Both the position numbers and the translations under genes were made by a program. Below the pieces are notes generated by a model. It was given only the letters and a program-made list of their open reading frames with translations, did not search any database and was not told the DNA's origin. DNA of 64,000 bases from Odoribacter sp. AF15-53 (GTDB taxonomy: Bacteria; Bacteroidota; Bacteroidia; Bacteroidales; Marinifilaceae). Positions 1-8,482 of this stretch are shown here, piece after piece. Positions within the stretch are counted from its first letter, which is position 1; each line of letters opens with the position of its first letter. The DNA is taken from NCBI RefSeq assembly GCF_003479425.1, contig NZ_QUHC01000003.1, positions 310,001 to 374,000 of the forward strand. Reading direction: 5' to 3'.

Positions 1-710
1 TTAAACGTTTTGCTGGGAGCCATCATCGTTACCGTGATATCAGCAATTTCCGGTGATAGGGTTGCCATGACCACGTGTTTATGGCCGGGTAACGCCAGAT
101 CGGAATGGATCTCGTCGGAAAGAATCGTGACGCCATATTGAAGGCAGAGTTCCCCGATCCGGAGGAGTTCTTCCTTGGTCCAGACTCTCCCGACCGGGTT
201 GTGCGAATTACTCATGATCAGTAATTTTACCCCGTCTTTTAGTTTTGCCTCGAAATCCTCCCAGTCAATCCGGTAATGATTGTTTTCTACTTTGAGCGAA
301 CTGCAGACTAACTGTCGTTTGTTGTCTTTCACAACGGCATGGAATGGGGGATACACGGGTGTGAATATCAAAACTTTGTCCCCCGTTTTCGTGTATACTC
401 GAACGGCAATGGATAGGGCGGTGACGATACCCGGGCTACTCAATATCCACTCTTTTTTCACGTACCAGTTGTGGCGGCGGGTTACCCAATCAATAAAGGC
501 TTGTTTTGCCTCATCAGTTCGGAAGGTATATCCGAAAACCCCTTTTTCTGCGTATTGGTGTACTGCTTCCTGTATTTCAGGGGCAACTTGAAAATCCATA
601 TCGGCTACCCACATGGGTAGAATGTCCGTGAGTCCGAATACGTTAGCTAAATTGTCGTATTTTACACAAGCCGTGTTCCGGCGGTCTATTATTGCATCGA
701 AATTATACAT
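1..710 (-). CDS. MalY/PatB-type PLP-dependent aminotransferase / C-S lyase, 3' end cut by window
   Basis: Pyridoxal-phosphate enzyme of fold type I, most like the MalY/PatB group, whose members usually act as cystathionine beta-lyases or aminotransferases in the cytoplasm. Reading leftwards from an ATG at 710 gives MYNFDAIIDRRNTACVKYDN, then PMWVADMDF, SNSHNPVGRVW and SDEIHSD, all typical of the family. The frame reaches APSKTFN at the window edge, where the lysine is the expected Schiff-base residue. About 236 of roughly 390 residues are present; the C-terminal part lies outside the window. It is transcribed divergently from the phosphoesterase at 867. The family call is firm; the exact substrate cannot be told from sequence. 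Confidence 0.88.
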   Translation of the reverse strand, partial: MYNFDAIIDRRNTACVKYDNLANVFGLTDILPMWVADMDFQVAPEIQEAVHQYAEKGVFGYTFRTDEAKQAFIDWVTRRHNWYVKKEWILSSPGIVTALSIAVRVYTKTGDKVLIFTPVYPPFHAVVKDNKRQLVCSSLKVENNHYRIDWEDFEAKLKDGVKLLIMSNSHNPVGRVWTKEELLRIGELCLQYGVTILSDEIHSDLALPGHKHVVMATLSPEIADITVTMMAPSKTF

Positions 711-866
711 ACTTTTCTTTATTAATTTGTGTAGCAAGTTATAAAACTCTTTTTAATTTTCTATACGAGAAGGGACGTGAAATGTTGAAACAATTATTTA
801 ATATTTAAGTAACAAGCCCTTAACAATACTATTCTTCCTTTGCGTAAGTAATCTAGGAATGAATAT

Positions 867-1670
867 ATGCCTAAGAAACAGCAACATTACAAAACAATCG
901 TTCTTTCGGACATTCACCTCGGGTCAAAATGGTCGAAGACAAAAGAAGTGACCCGCTTCCTGAAACGACACTCGTGCGATACCCTTATTTTATGTGGCGA
1001 TATTATCGACGGGTGGTCGCTTATGAGGGGAAAGAATAGTAAATGGCGGCGTTGTCACACGAATTTTATCAAGGTACTACTGGACATTTCGCATGACACG
1101 AAGATTATCTACGTGCGAGGAAATCATGATGATTTCCTGGATCGGGTGATCCCCTTGGCCTTCACGAATATCTCCGTGGTGAAGGATTATATCTACACGA
1201 GTGGGGAGAAACGCTATTACGTGCTTCACGGGGATGTCTTTGATAAGGTGACTTCATCCATGAGCTGGCTGGCAAAGGTGGGAGACGTGGGCTACTCTTT
1301 CTTGCTATGGGCCAATAAGATTTATAATCACCGTCGTTTGAAGAAAGGTTTGCCTTATTATTCGATAGCCCGGGAAATCAAGTTAAAGGTGAAGGCGTCA
1401 GTTTCGTATATCAGTGATTTCGAGTCTCACATTGTGGATATTGCCAGAAAGAAGGGGTGTCAGGGCGTTATCTGCGGGCATATACACGATCCCGAGAAGA
1501 AGATGATCGGTGACGTGCTTTACCTGAATTCTGGGGATTGGGTGGAGTCTCTTTCGGCGTTGACAGAGGATTATGAGGAGAATTGGGACGTGTATATTGA
1601 AGAGAAAGCCACTCCTGCTATCCGGCAGGTTGAAAAAGTAACCGTTTTACACACGGAATTGGTGGTATGA
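867..1670 (+). CDS. UDP-2,3-diacylglucosamine diphosphatase-like metallophosphoesterase (LpxH-type)
   Basis: A 267-residue calcineurin-fold phosphoesterase. The metal-binding motifs appear in order: SDIHLGSKW near residue 14, GDIIDGW near 44, GNHDDF near 85, HGDVFD near 120 and GHIHDPE near 204. This arrangement matches the LpxH-like family that hydrolyses UDP-2,3-diacylglucosamine in lipid A synthesis at the inner membrane. Such copies in Bacteroidales are usually annotated this way, although a different phosphoester substrate is possible. It is a single gene with no co-directional partner closer than the beta-propeller gene 90 bp downstream. An ATG at 859 is out of frame, so 867 is used. 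Confidence 0.85.
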   Translation: MPKKQQHYKTIVLSDIHLGSKWSKTKEVTRFLKRHSCDTLILCGDIIDGWSLMRGKNSKWRRCHTNFIKVLLDISHDTKIIYVRGNHDDFLDRVIPLAFTNISVVKDYIYTSGEKRYYVLHGDVFDKVTSSMSWLAKVGDVGYSFLLWANKIYNHRRLKKGLPYYSIAREIKLKVKASVSYISDFESHIVDIARKKGCQGVICGHIHDPEKKMIGDVLYLNSGDWVESLSALTEDYEENWDVYIEEKATPAIRQVEKVTVLHTELVV

Positions 1671-1714
1671 AATTGTATTAACACTGGAAAAGCCGGAATC
1701 TTAAAATAATGATT

Positions 1715-1722
1715 TATATTTG
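1715..1722 (+). promoter_or_regulatory. Bacteroidetes -7 box (TATATTTG)
   Basis: An exact TAnnTTTG match lies 39 bp before the beta-propeller gene at 1761. No clear TTTG -33 element is found at the usual 19-21 bp spacing, so this is a half-consensus promoter. Confidence 0.5.
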
Positions 1723-1760
1723 TATAGACATGTGATAAGGTTTATTTTAATTTCGAGTGT

Positions 1761-3314
1761 ATGATAAGGTCTGCCATAATATTTTTGTTGTTGTGTTTTT
1801 GCAATATGAATTTTGCCCAGAAGAATGAAACTGTTTTCTCGACAGTACACGAGGTTGTTGGACGTAACGAATTGTCGGGGACAGATATTGTAGCCAAGCA
1901 ATATAAATTTTCTCGGCGGATATTTGTTTCTCGAATAGATACCACGTTGGGAGTGCTGATGATTCAATTGAGGGATACGCTAAAAAAATCGGGAAATTAC
2001 AAGAATACGGGACAAATGCTTATTTATGACGTGAATCAGGATCAAGTGTTGTGGAATAAGTTTTTAAATTATAATCTGGATCACGTGGAAATGTTCGGGC
2101 AATTTGTGATACAGTCAGCCAAGGGAATGAGTGAAGTTTATTTTACGATTGCAGGAAATAAAATTAGGGAGGATTTCGGGCGATATATGGGTGTGTACAA
2201 GGATATAAACCTTGGTTTAGTTGTACCGTGTGATATCTCTGGTGATCCGAAGAAACGTTTACTTGGAGTAAATATGTTTTCCGGTGAAAAATTATGGGAG
2301 CGTAAAATGGATCATGGGTATGGGATGAAAGATATTGTACGGTTAAATGATTCGGTAATCGTGGTCGTATCCGGGGGATTACATGGGGTAAATTTGAATA
2401 ATGGAAAAGGTTGGGATTATGATCTTGAGGTTGGCAGGAAAAATTATTCTGCATCCATCTTTGGTAGTTTGGCGGGATTGATGGTTGGGATATTGTCCCG
2501 GGGCAGTGTCGCATTTTTTGTCGTGGGACACGATGTACGAAATATGCATTCTAATCTAATCGTTTCTGATTCGGCTGTTTATATGGCTGGAAGAAAAGAG
2601 ATCGTACGGTTGGATATGGATGGAAATGTTGTTTGGAAAGATGAAATGGTGGAGGATGTAGTTACCATGTCTTCTATTTTTGTCAAAGATGGGGTGTTGT
2701 ATATGGTTAACACGGGAGAAGTGTTGCGTAATCAACGGGCGCAAAAACGAGGTAAGTCTTTTTTGGCTGCATTTGATGCGAGTTCCGGGAAACGGAAATT
2801 TCTGACTCTTCTTGGTGAAGATAACGTGTTTACTCGTTATGCGGTGAAAGATAGTTCTGTTGTATTATTACAAAGAGAGGGTTTACAGGTACATGCCTTA
2901 GCCGATCAAATGGTGTTGGCGAAAATGAGTTGTGATACTTCTGTTTATGGAGAATTATTGAATTTCGTGGGTAAGAAGATATATACAGATCAGGGGAATT
3001 ATTTCGAGTGTCTTGCTGATATTGATTCGGCGTGGATAAATGTTTATACTTCCAAGAAGCGTGTATTGACTATGGACGCTTCGTTGAAAATCGTGGCTAA
3101 CAGGGAGTGGGATGATTTTTATATATGCTATGCTGAGAAAGATGGATATAAGTTTCTGTTGAAAGATGGGAAAACGATAGTTATTGATAAAAAGAATCGT
3201 AAGGTGGCAGATATAAACGTGAATGATAATTCCGTGATTGTTGGTAAGGCTTTGCATAATATCTCGAAAACTACTTATTCCGTGATTGATCTCTCTTCTG
3301 TCATAGAGAATTAA
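1761..3314 (+). CDS. Secreted PQQ-like beta-propeller repeat protein
   Basis: A 517-residue protein that begins with a signal peptide (about residues 1-19, ending near NFAQ), so it is exported. The rest is a chain of short beta-strand repeats with a recurring pattern such as GEKLWERKM, RLDMDGNVVWKDEM and AFDASSGKRKF, spaced by about 40-60 residues. That pattern is typical of PQQ-type (YncE/PQQ-like) propeller domains, which mostly act as binding platforms. No catalytic residues are recognisable and no neighbour explains its role. It has its own -7 box and is followed by a stem-loop at 3466-3499. Confidence 0.7.
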   Translation: MIRSAIIFLLLCFCNMNFAQKNETVFSTVHEVVGRNELSGTDIVAKQYKFSRRIFVSRIDTTLGVLMIQLRDTLKKSGNYKNTGQMLIYDVNQDQVLWNKFLNYNLDHVEMFGQFVIQSAKGMSEVYFTIAGNKIREDFGRYMGVYKDINLGLVVPCDISGDPKKRLLGVNMFSGEKLWERKMDHGYGMKDIVRLNDSVIVVVSGGLHGVNLNNGKGWDYDLEVGRKNYSASIFGSLAGLMVGILSRGSVAFFVVGHDVRNMHSNLIVSDSAVYMAGRKEIVRLDMDGNVVWKDEMVEDVVTMSSIFVKDGVLYMVNTGEVLRNQRAQKRGKSFLAAFDASSGKRKFLTLLGEDNVFTRYAVKDSSVVLLQREGLQVHALADQMVLAKMSCDTSVYGELLNFVGKKIYTDQGNYFECLADIDSAWINVYTSKKRVLTMDASLKIVANREWDDFYICYAEKDGYKFLLKDGKTIVIDKKNRKVADINVNDNSVIVGKALHNISKTTYSVIDLSSVIEN

Positions 3315-3465
3315 TCGGAATATGGTACAAGAAGAAAGAGAATACGTTATTTTCTTTCCTGCGCATTAAATAACAAAAAGATGATTTTAATTTCTAAAAA
3401 CAGAAAAGGGATAGATTAATTGAATGTAGCATGCAATCAAATAGGGTATGAAAAAAGATAAAAGG

Positions 3466-3499
3466 AGGGTGTCGATGACATTTAATTCTCCGACACCCT
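3466..3499 (+). terminator. Stem-loop downstream of the beta-propeller gene
   Basis: A perfect 9-bp stem, AGGGTGTCG at 3466-3474 and CGACACCCT at 3491-3499, encloses a 16-nt loop and is followed by a short T-containing stretch. It lies 150 bp past the stop of the propeller gene and 64 bp past the end of the broken gene on the other strand, so it may serve either side. A second short stem (GCCGTG/CACGGC) follows near 3505-3530. Confidence 0.5.
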
Positions 3500-3562
3500 T
3501 TGTTGCCGTGGGTAAAAAACAACACGGCGGTCATTTACACGCACCTTAATCTTGTTTGATAA

Positions 3563-4348
3563 CTAGTTTGTCTCGAAATGTCTAGATAAAGCATCTTGTT
3601 TTCCAGACATCATGTTCCGATATATCCCCTCCAAAGTGCCACAAAAATCTTTTTTATCAATGCGTTCACAAACTTTTCTTTGATAGAGTAGTGTCGGTCG
3701 TAAGAGGACATGCATCCGTCATTTCTTCACGCTTCTGTTTTTCTTCCGCTAGGTTACAGATATCGTCTGATGGTATCAATATATCAAAATCACCGACCAA
3801 CAACAATTCTTTCAAGTCTTTAGGCAGTTTTACCTTATCCACGATATCTTTCTCTATTTCATGAAGACGATCAAGGGAGAGGTTAAGCCAGAATCCCTCG
3901 TATTTCTTGGGCAATTCCAGCGTTTTCTCGGCTATTCTATGATGCTCGGGGGGGGGAGATTCTGGAAAAAGGCATACTTATTCGTAAAACTGAAATTAAC
4001 GACTTGTAATAATTTGTATTTATCACGATCAACTCTTAGGCGTACGATAAAACTATCAAACGTTTTGGTAAGGAGTGCCAATTCTTCCTGCGACAAATGG
4101 TCATGCACGATTCTTGCTATTTGTATGCTCACGCTAAATTTTGATATAAACATCCAATCCCGTTTTGGCATCTCTTTTGTCGTGGTATCTGGATTGTTGA
4201 TATTCCGGATTGTCCACATACCTAGTTTTTTATCTTCTTTTATTTCATAAGTCACATCTTTCTCCTTCACGATACCAATCTTGTATCTTTGTGCTAAAAT
4301 ACTCTTAACATATAAACAAATACTTAAAAGTAAAATGAGTTTTTTCAT
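3563..4348 (-). pseudogene. Frameshifted secreted protein, paralog of the 4791-5309 product
   Basis: Reading from the ATG at 4348, the first open frame has a signal peptide (MKKLILLLSICLYVKSILAQ) almost identical to that of the gene at 4791-5309. It stops at 3932 just after a run of nine C (plus-strand G at 3948-3956). One more C would join it to the next frame, which continues through AEKTLELPKKYEGFW and LPKDLKELL. A second shift near 3710-3725 leads into a third protein-like frame (VCERIDKKDFCGTLEGIYRN, then SRHFETN) ending at TAG 3563-3565. The restored product would be about 260 residues. The function is unknown. The C tract could also be a phase-variable switch, but the second shift points to decay. 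Confidence 0.7.
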
Positions 4349-4358
4349 AGCTCTGAAT

Positions 4359-4767
4359 TTATGTGCTTAATTGATATTCTTTATATATTTTCCAGATCAC
4401 CATGGCGTTGTTTGTTTTTGGGGGAGCATGGAATTGTTTTTTCATATCTGGGTCAATTTTTTCATCAGGCTCCCCGATGCATCCTTTGATTAAATCAATT
4501 AAAGAAAAACTGATAGATCCTAAACCATCTTTTTTTCCTTGGGTGAAATTCCAGAAACCCGTCACGTCAATTTTCTCTTTCATCAACCGGTTGAAATTGC
4601 AGGATAACCTGCTTTTAGCAACTTATCAATACCAAATTCTTTGGGATAGTTTAAGGATTGAAATTCGGGTGAAGTTCGAATCTTTTTTCGAGTTTTAGAT
4701 TGTAATTTGCATAATTCCATGTGATTATGTCGATGATGATAGCCTCTATAATGTTTATTTTTCTCAT
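4359..4767 (-). pseudogene. Frameshifted small paralog remnant
   Basis: Three partial frames can be joined. An ATG at 4767 opens MRKINIIEAIIIDIITWNYA. A shift at a six-A run (4683-4688) leads to SPEFQSLNYPKEFGIDKLL. A second shift near 4605-4612 leads to LSCNFNRLMKEKIDVTGFWN, which runs on to a stop at 4359. The joined protein of about 135 residues reads naturally across both junctions. It shares a GFW motif with the 3563-4348 remnant. It begins 23 bp after the intact paralog and probably formed one operon with it. The alternative is two tiny coupled ORFs sharing TGATG at 4581-4585; this is less likely because the upstream frame reads poorly as protein. Confidence 0.6.
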
Positions 4768-4790
4768 AAGTTGTAGGTTTCATGGTAGCG

Positions 4791-5309
4791 TTAGTTTTTT
4801 TCTTCTTCGATTGCTCGTTTCATCAAGTCACAACCGTCAATGGCGTAGATGTGCGTGTCGTCAAAATTGTAGCAAGAGGGATCGAACTTCTCGTTCATGG
4901 CAATATTGTATAGCTCTTTCAATGTTTTTGTAGAAATTCTTGTGTAAGTAGTAGCAGATAGCATGAATTTCACGGTTACTACTTTCCCGGTTTTGTCCAA
5001 ATAGAAAGCGACCCAAAAACCACCGCCTTCGGTCTCTCCTATTTGTTTGAGAATTTGTTTCAATTGTTTATTCAATAGCTTTTGAACACATTGGTTTCTC
5101 TTTTCTAGGCGTTGTTGGGTTTTAGCACTTTCTTTTGAGAGGGGGGCTAATTTTTCAGCATCAAGTTCTGCTCCGAAGAATTTGTTGTAATGTTTAATCC
5201 GCACTTCATAAGATTCTCCGCTATCATCCAAGGGTTTACTTTCGAAACGTTGTGCATGGAGTTGTGTGATGTAAAAACAAATGCTTAATAGCAAGATAAC
5301 TTTTTTCAT
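4791..5309 (-). CDS. Small secreted protein of unknown function (intact family member)
   Basis: A 172-residue product with a signal peptide (about residues 1-20, MKKVILLLSICFYITQLHAQ) and no lipobox cysteine, so it is probably periplasmic. The middle is rich in K, Q and E (about residues 55-90) and may be helical. It is followed by FWVAFYLDKTGKVVTVKFML, a beta-strand pattern common in Bacteroidales secreted proteins of unknown function. It is the only undamaged member of a three-gene group; the two downstream copies (4359-4767 and 3563-4348) carry frameshifts. The function is unknown. Confidence 0.72.
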   Translation of the reverse strand: MKKVILLLSICFYITQLHAQRFESKPLDDSGESYEVRIKHYNKFFGAELDAEKLAPLSKESAKTQQRLEKRNQCVQKLLNKQLKQILKQIGETEGGGFWVAFYLDKTGKVVTVKFMLSATTYTRISTKTLKELYNIAMNEKFDPSCYNFDDTHIYAIDGCDLMKRAIEEEKN

Positions 5310-5470
5310 AATCTTGAAATTTATTGTGTAAAACTTAAGATGATTGTATGTTAAAAAATTATGGAATTTTAATTATAGCCTTGTAAGCTAAAATTTAATA
5401 TAGGTTTTTCCGTGCTTGTATTCAATTTATGTTTCGGTACGCTTTCGAATGTGGTATCCGGATTTGTAGT

Positions 5471-5504
5471 ATATACCAATAACCGGAAACGGTTATTGGT
5501 ATAT
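5471..5504 (-). terminator. Perfect 15-bp terminator stem of uptake locus 1
   Basis: ATATACCAATAACCG at 5471-5485 and its exact complement at 5490-5504 flank a 4-nt loop. It starts 10 bp after the stop codon of the last gene of the minus-strand locus, where an operon terminator is expected. The T tract is weak. Confidence 0.75.
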
Positions 5505-5513
5505 GAAGTATGA

Positions 5514-7046
5514 TTAGTAGAAACTAATCTCGGCTATACTTGAAGAGTAGAGATCTCCATAAGGACCGGAATTCACAGCTATTTTTACATACCTGTATTC
5601 TTTGTTTTTCACATCTTGAGTGAAATCGATATAGTTAACTTCACCTTTTGTTTTTCCCAAGGGGTTCTCCTCTAGATATGTGGCGGGTATCCAGCTCATC
5701 AAATCATTAGCAACATAAATCTTAATAACTTCAGGGGCTATGGTTATTTCGTCTGCATTTTCTTGGAATTGTCTTTGAGCGAGACGAAGTCCATTTATGG
5801 TTTTAGACGTTTTTAAATCGAATGTTAGTTCGTAGGTTTTAAAATCTGAAGAGTAGAACGGAATCCAATTGGTAGTATAATTTCCATCAATTAAACGCTC
5901 TACATGTGAAGGAAAATCCTCGTTGTCTTTAGGATACATGCTGATTGTTGTCTCGCTTAAATCAAGCATTGTTTTCGTAGGTTCAGTTGTAGAATTGCCT
6001 TTCTCTTCGATTAGTGCGTTGTCTAAACCTTGAAAGTGTTTGTTATAGCGTTCCACGGTTAAACCATTTAATTCTTTCAATACTTTTAGAGCAAAGTTCG
6101 ATGCTTCTTGTTCCACGATCTTGCTTTGTCCATACGTTGCATCATCTGCAGCATCATTGGAGGTAAAATAACGTTTACTTCCTAGTATGACTCTCTTGAG
6201 ATTAGGGAAGTGTAACAAATCAATAAATGAGTTTGTTGACCAATCCAGATAAATGGTTTCTTGTTGTTCGAGCCAATTATTAGGGATTGCTTCCTCGAAA
6301 CCGAATTGACGTTTTAGTTCTTGCTTAAAATCCGCTTCAAATAATTTATCTGTTGAGAATTCATAAGGTTCAAAATCAATAATATCTTGACAGCCGATTA
6401 ATTCTCCGTTTCGGTGTAATATTAATGGTTTTGAAGGATTGATTTCTTCGGGTAATAAATAAAAGAGTTGGTCAACTAGTTCTTTGTTTAATTCAAGATG
6501 ACCTGTTGAGCCGTCCTTTTTTGTGAATTCCAATGAAGCTGATTTAATTTCATTTTGCCATCCGAGAAAAGTGAGAATTAACCGATTTCGAATAATATAT
6601 ACCTTGGAAATAATCCTGTTGAATGCCATGATGTCTTCGTGAGCGTAGGTATAAGGACGTCCGTAAGTGGTGTTGGGAATAGAAGTCTTACCTTCGGCAT
6701 CCACCGAACACACGGATATTTCGTAATTTCCGTCATTCAAGGTTTCTCCATTCAATTGGTTAATATTATATTGCGTGGTACCTCGTTCTAGTAGCACGGA
6801 GTCCTGGGCTTTATCCAGAATCCATTTGACCTTTACTTTTTGGATACAAGGATCTACATTATTTTCCCAATTCACGATAATTCGTTGCCATCCTGGTGTG
6901 ACTAAAAGATCTGTACATTTTCCTAGGTAACGATTCTCTCCTTTTCCGGCATATTCTTTATAAGTATCTTCCAAACTCTCGTTATCGCATGCTATGCTAA
7001 AAGTCAGCATGCAGAGTAATATTCCGATGTATTTATTTATTCTCAT
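5514..7046 (-). CDS. DUF4998 / discoidin-like surface lipoprotein
   Basis: A 510-residue lipoprotein: the signal sequence ends in FSIACDNE, giving a lipidation cysteine at about residue 20. Residues 25-140 (YKEYAGKGENRYLGKCTDLL, PGWQRIIVNWENN) match the DUF4998 type found beside SusC/SusD pairs. The last 140 residues (about 365-510, with WIPFYSSDF, RLAQRQF and YRYVKIAVNSGPYG) look like an F5/8 type C (discoidin) fold, a usual carbohydrate-binding module. It is the last gene of locus 1, 2 bp after its neighbour, and probably sits on the cell surface to help bind the locus substrate. No catalytic site is seen. Confidence 0.78.
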   Translation of the reverse strand: MRINKYIGILLCMLTFSIACDNESLEDTYKEYAGKGENRYLGKCTDLLVTPGWQRIIVNWENNVDPCIQKVKVKWILDKAQDSVLLERGTTQYNINQLNGETLNDGNYEISVCSVDAEGKTSIPNTTYGRPYTYAHEDIMAFNRIISKVYIIRNRLILTFLGWQNEIKSASLEFTKKDGSTGHLELNKELVDQLFYLLPEEINPSKPLILHRNGELIGCQDIIDFEPYEFSTDKLFEADFKQELKRQFGFEEAIPNNWLEQQETIYLDWSTNSFIDLLHFPNLKRVILGSKRYFTSNDAADDATYGQSKIVEQEASNFALKVLKELNGLTVERYNKHFQGLDNALIEEKGNSTTEPTKTMLDLSETTISMYPKDNEDFPSHVERLIDGNYTTNWIPFYSSDFKTYELTFDLKTSKTINGLRLAQRQFQENADEITIAPEVIKIYVANDLMSWIPATYLEENPLGKTKGEVNYIDFTQDVKNKEYRYVKIAVNSGPYGDLYSSSIAEISFY

Positions 7047-7048
7047 AA

Positions 7049-8434
7049 TTATTCGCTTTTTTCCGTGTAAATTTCTAGTTCATGGAATTGTACATAGTTG
7101 TAAGGATTATGATTGTTTATATTACCTTGACCTGGTTGTAGACTTGGGTGCCTAAATACCTCGTTAATAACTATTTTCACGTATCGATAACCTTCTTCTT
7201 GGTCGACCGAAGGAATAATGATTTCCAGATATTCTTCATCCATGGTACGAATCTCAGATATCGTTCGCTTGGGATAAGTTCCTTGGGCACTTTTACACCA
7301 TCTTTGTTTCATGGGAAGATCTTTGTTTTGTTTGAATGTCCCTAGTTTTACCCAATTTTCCATTTTATCGATAACTTCGAATGTTGTTGAGGTTTGGTGA
7401 TCATCTTTGAGTCCATAAAGAGTAACCTCGCAGGGAATTTCATTTGAGTTATCGAGATAAATTAGATTCATTCCTCCTGGCTCTGACCTATCTTCCCAAG
7501 ATGGGGAATATTCATAATTGAATAAATTGTATATTCTGAAGAAAGCTATTGGGCGATTTTTCTTTAAGTCGAGATACATAGGCACGGCTTCTTCGCCAGC
7601 CGAATTTGGGCCTGCGGCGAACGAACAACATTTCTTTCTGTTCTCTAATTGTTCAAGTATTTCTCCTTTTTTATCTCCATCAAAAAGATATTTTGCGCCT
7701 AATTTGTGTTTTTCATGCTCGACCGATCTGTCGCAGAAGAATGTGAATTCTGCTGGATTTAATAGGCCTGCATGAAGAGATTTTACTGTAGGCCACACTT
7801 TTTCATTTACCATATAACCTCTGAAATCTTCCACTCGAATAACAATCGTAGGATCTTGAATCGTTTGTTTCATTTTGTAATTGACAGATTCGATACCATC
7901 CGTTTCTTCTAATACGAAACTGTTTACTAATATTGTATCCGGTAATTGACTAACCGGATCTATCCCCAAATAAAACACGTGCGCCATACCCGTGGTAGTC
8001 GTCGGGTTATTGTATTTTATGGTGAAACCATCCCAGTTGGGATAAACTTCCACGCTTTTCATAAATGTGACGGGACCGGAGTCTTTCGTGTTGAAGGTTA
8101 CATCGAAATTTTGGGATTTCCGGTTGTCATAAAAACAAATTGTCACTTGTGCTGGAATTCCTGTTTTTTCCTCGTTAAAACCAATTAGTTGTATCGAGTC
8201 GCAACTTGTTCCACTGCGGCGTGTAATTTCTTGGCCGAAAACATCATGATAACGAACCTCGATACCAACGATTTCCGGATCAGCTGGTAGCGTGTAATGC
8301 ATAATGGCTCCACCCGGTATGGGTTTGAATGTAAATGCCTGAGCGGGCTCCAAATCAATATGAACAATCGTATCATTGTCGCTACAGGCCCATAGCCCTA
8401 GAATAAATAATGATATAAATAATATATTTTTCAT
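7049..8434 (-). CDS. DUF4959/DUF5000/DUF5126-type surface lipoprotein
   Basis: A 461-residue lipoprotein. The frame is open further upstream to 8476, but the signal sequence begins at the ATG at 8434 (MKNILFISLFILGLWACSDN), so that start is chosen; the lipobox cysteine is residue 17. The arrangement of an N-terminal Ig-like segment (AFTFKPIPGGAIMHYTLP), a second Ig-like segment (VEVYPNWDGFTIKYNNP) and a C-terminal discoidin-like part (YRYVKIVINE) is the common DUF4959-DUF5126-DUF5000 layout found next to SusD. It lies between susD and the DUF4998 gene and is expected to be a surface substrate-binding partner. Confidence 0.78.
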   Translation of the reverse strand: MKNILFISLFILGLWACSDNDTIVHIDLEPAQAFTFKPIPGGAIMHYTLPADPEIVGIEVRYHDVFGQEITRRSGTSCDSIQLIGFNEEKTGIPAQVTICFYDNRKSQNFDVTFNTKDSGPVTFMKSVEVYPNWDGFTIKYNNPTTTTGMAHVFYLGIDPVSQLPDTILVNSFVLEETDGIESVNYKMKQTIQDPTIVIRVEDFRGYMVNEKVWPTVKSLHAGLLNPAEFTFFCDRSVEHEKHKLGAKYLFDGDKKGEILEQLENRKKCCSFAAGPNSAGEEAVPMYLDLKKNRPIAFFRIYNLFNYEYSPSWEDRSEPGGMNLIYLDNSNEIPCEVTLYGLKDDHQTSTTFEVIDKMENWVKLGTFKQNKDLPMKQRWCKSAQGTYPKRTISEIRTMDEEYLEIIIPSVDQEEGYRYVKIVINEVFRHPSLQPGQGNINNHNPYNYVQFHELEIYTEKSE

Positions 8435-8482
8435 AATTCCTGTTTTAAGATCATCAAATCTATGGTTCTGAATCAAAGTTTA

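Noticed and set aside
280..591. A 103-codon plus-strand ORF
   Set aside because: It lies wholly antisense to the PLP enzyme, whose frame shows clear family motifs; the plus-strand product resembles nothing and has no promoter.
4581..4783. Two coupled small genes joined by TGATG
   Set aside because: Joining three frames gives a more protein-like sequence through both junctions, so a frameshifted gene is preferred.
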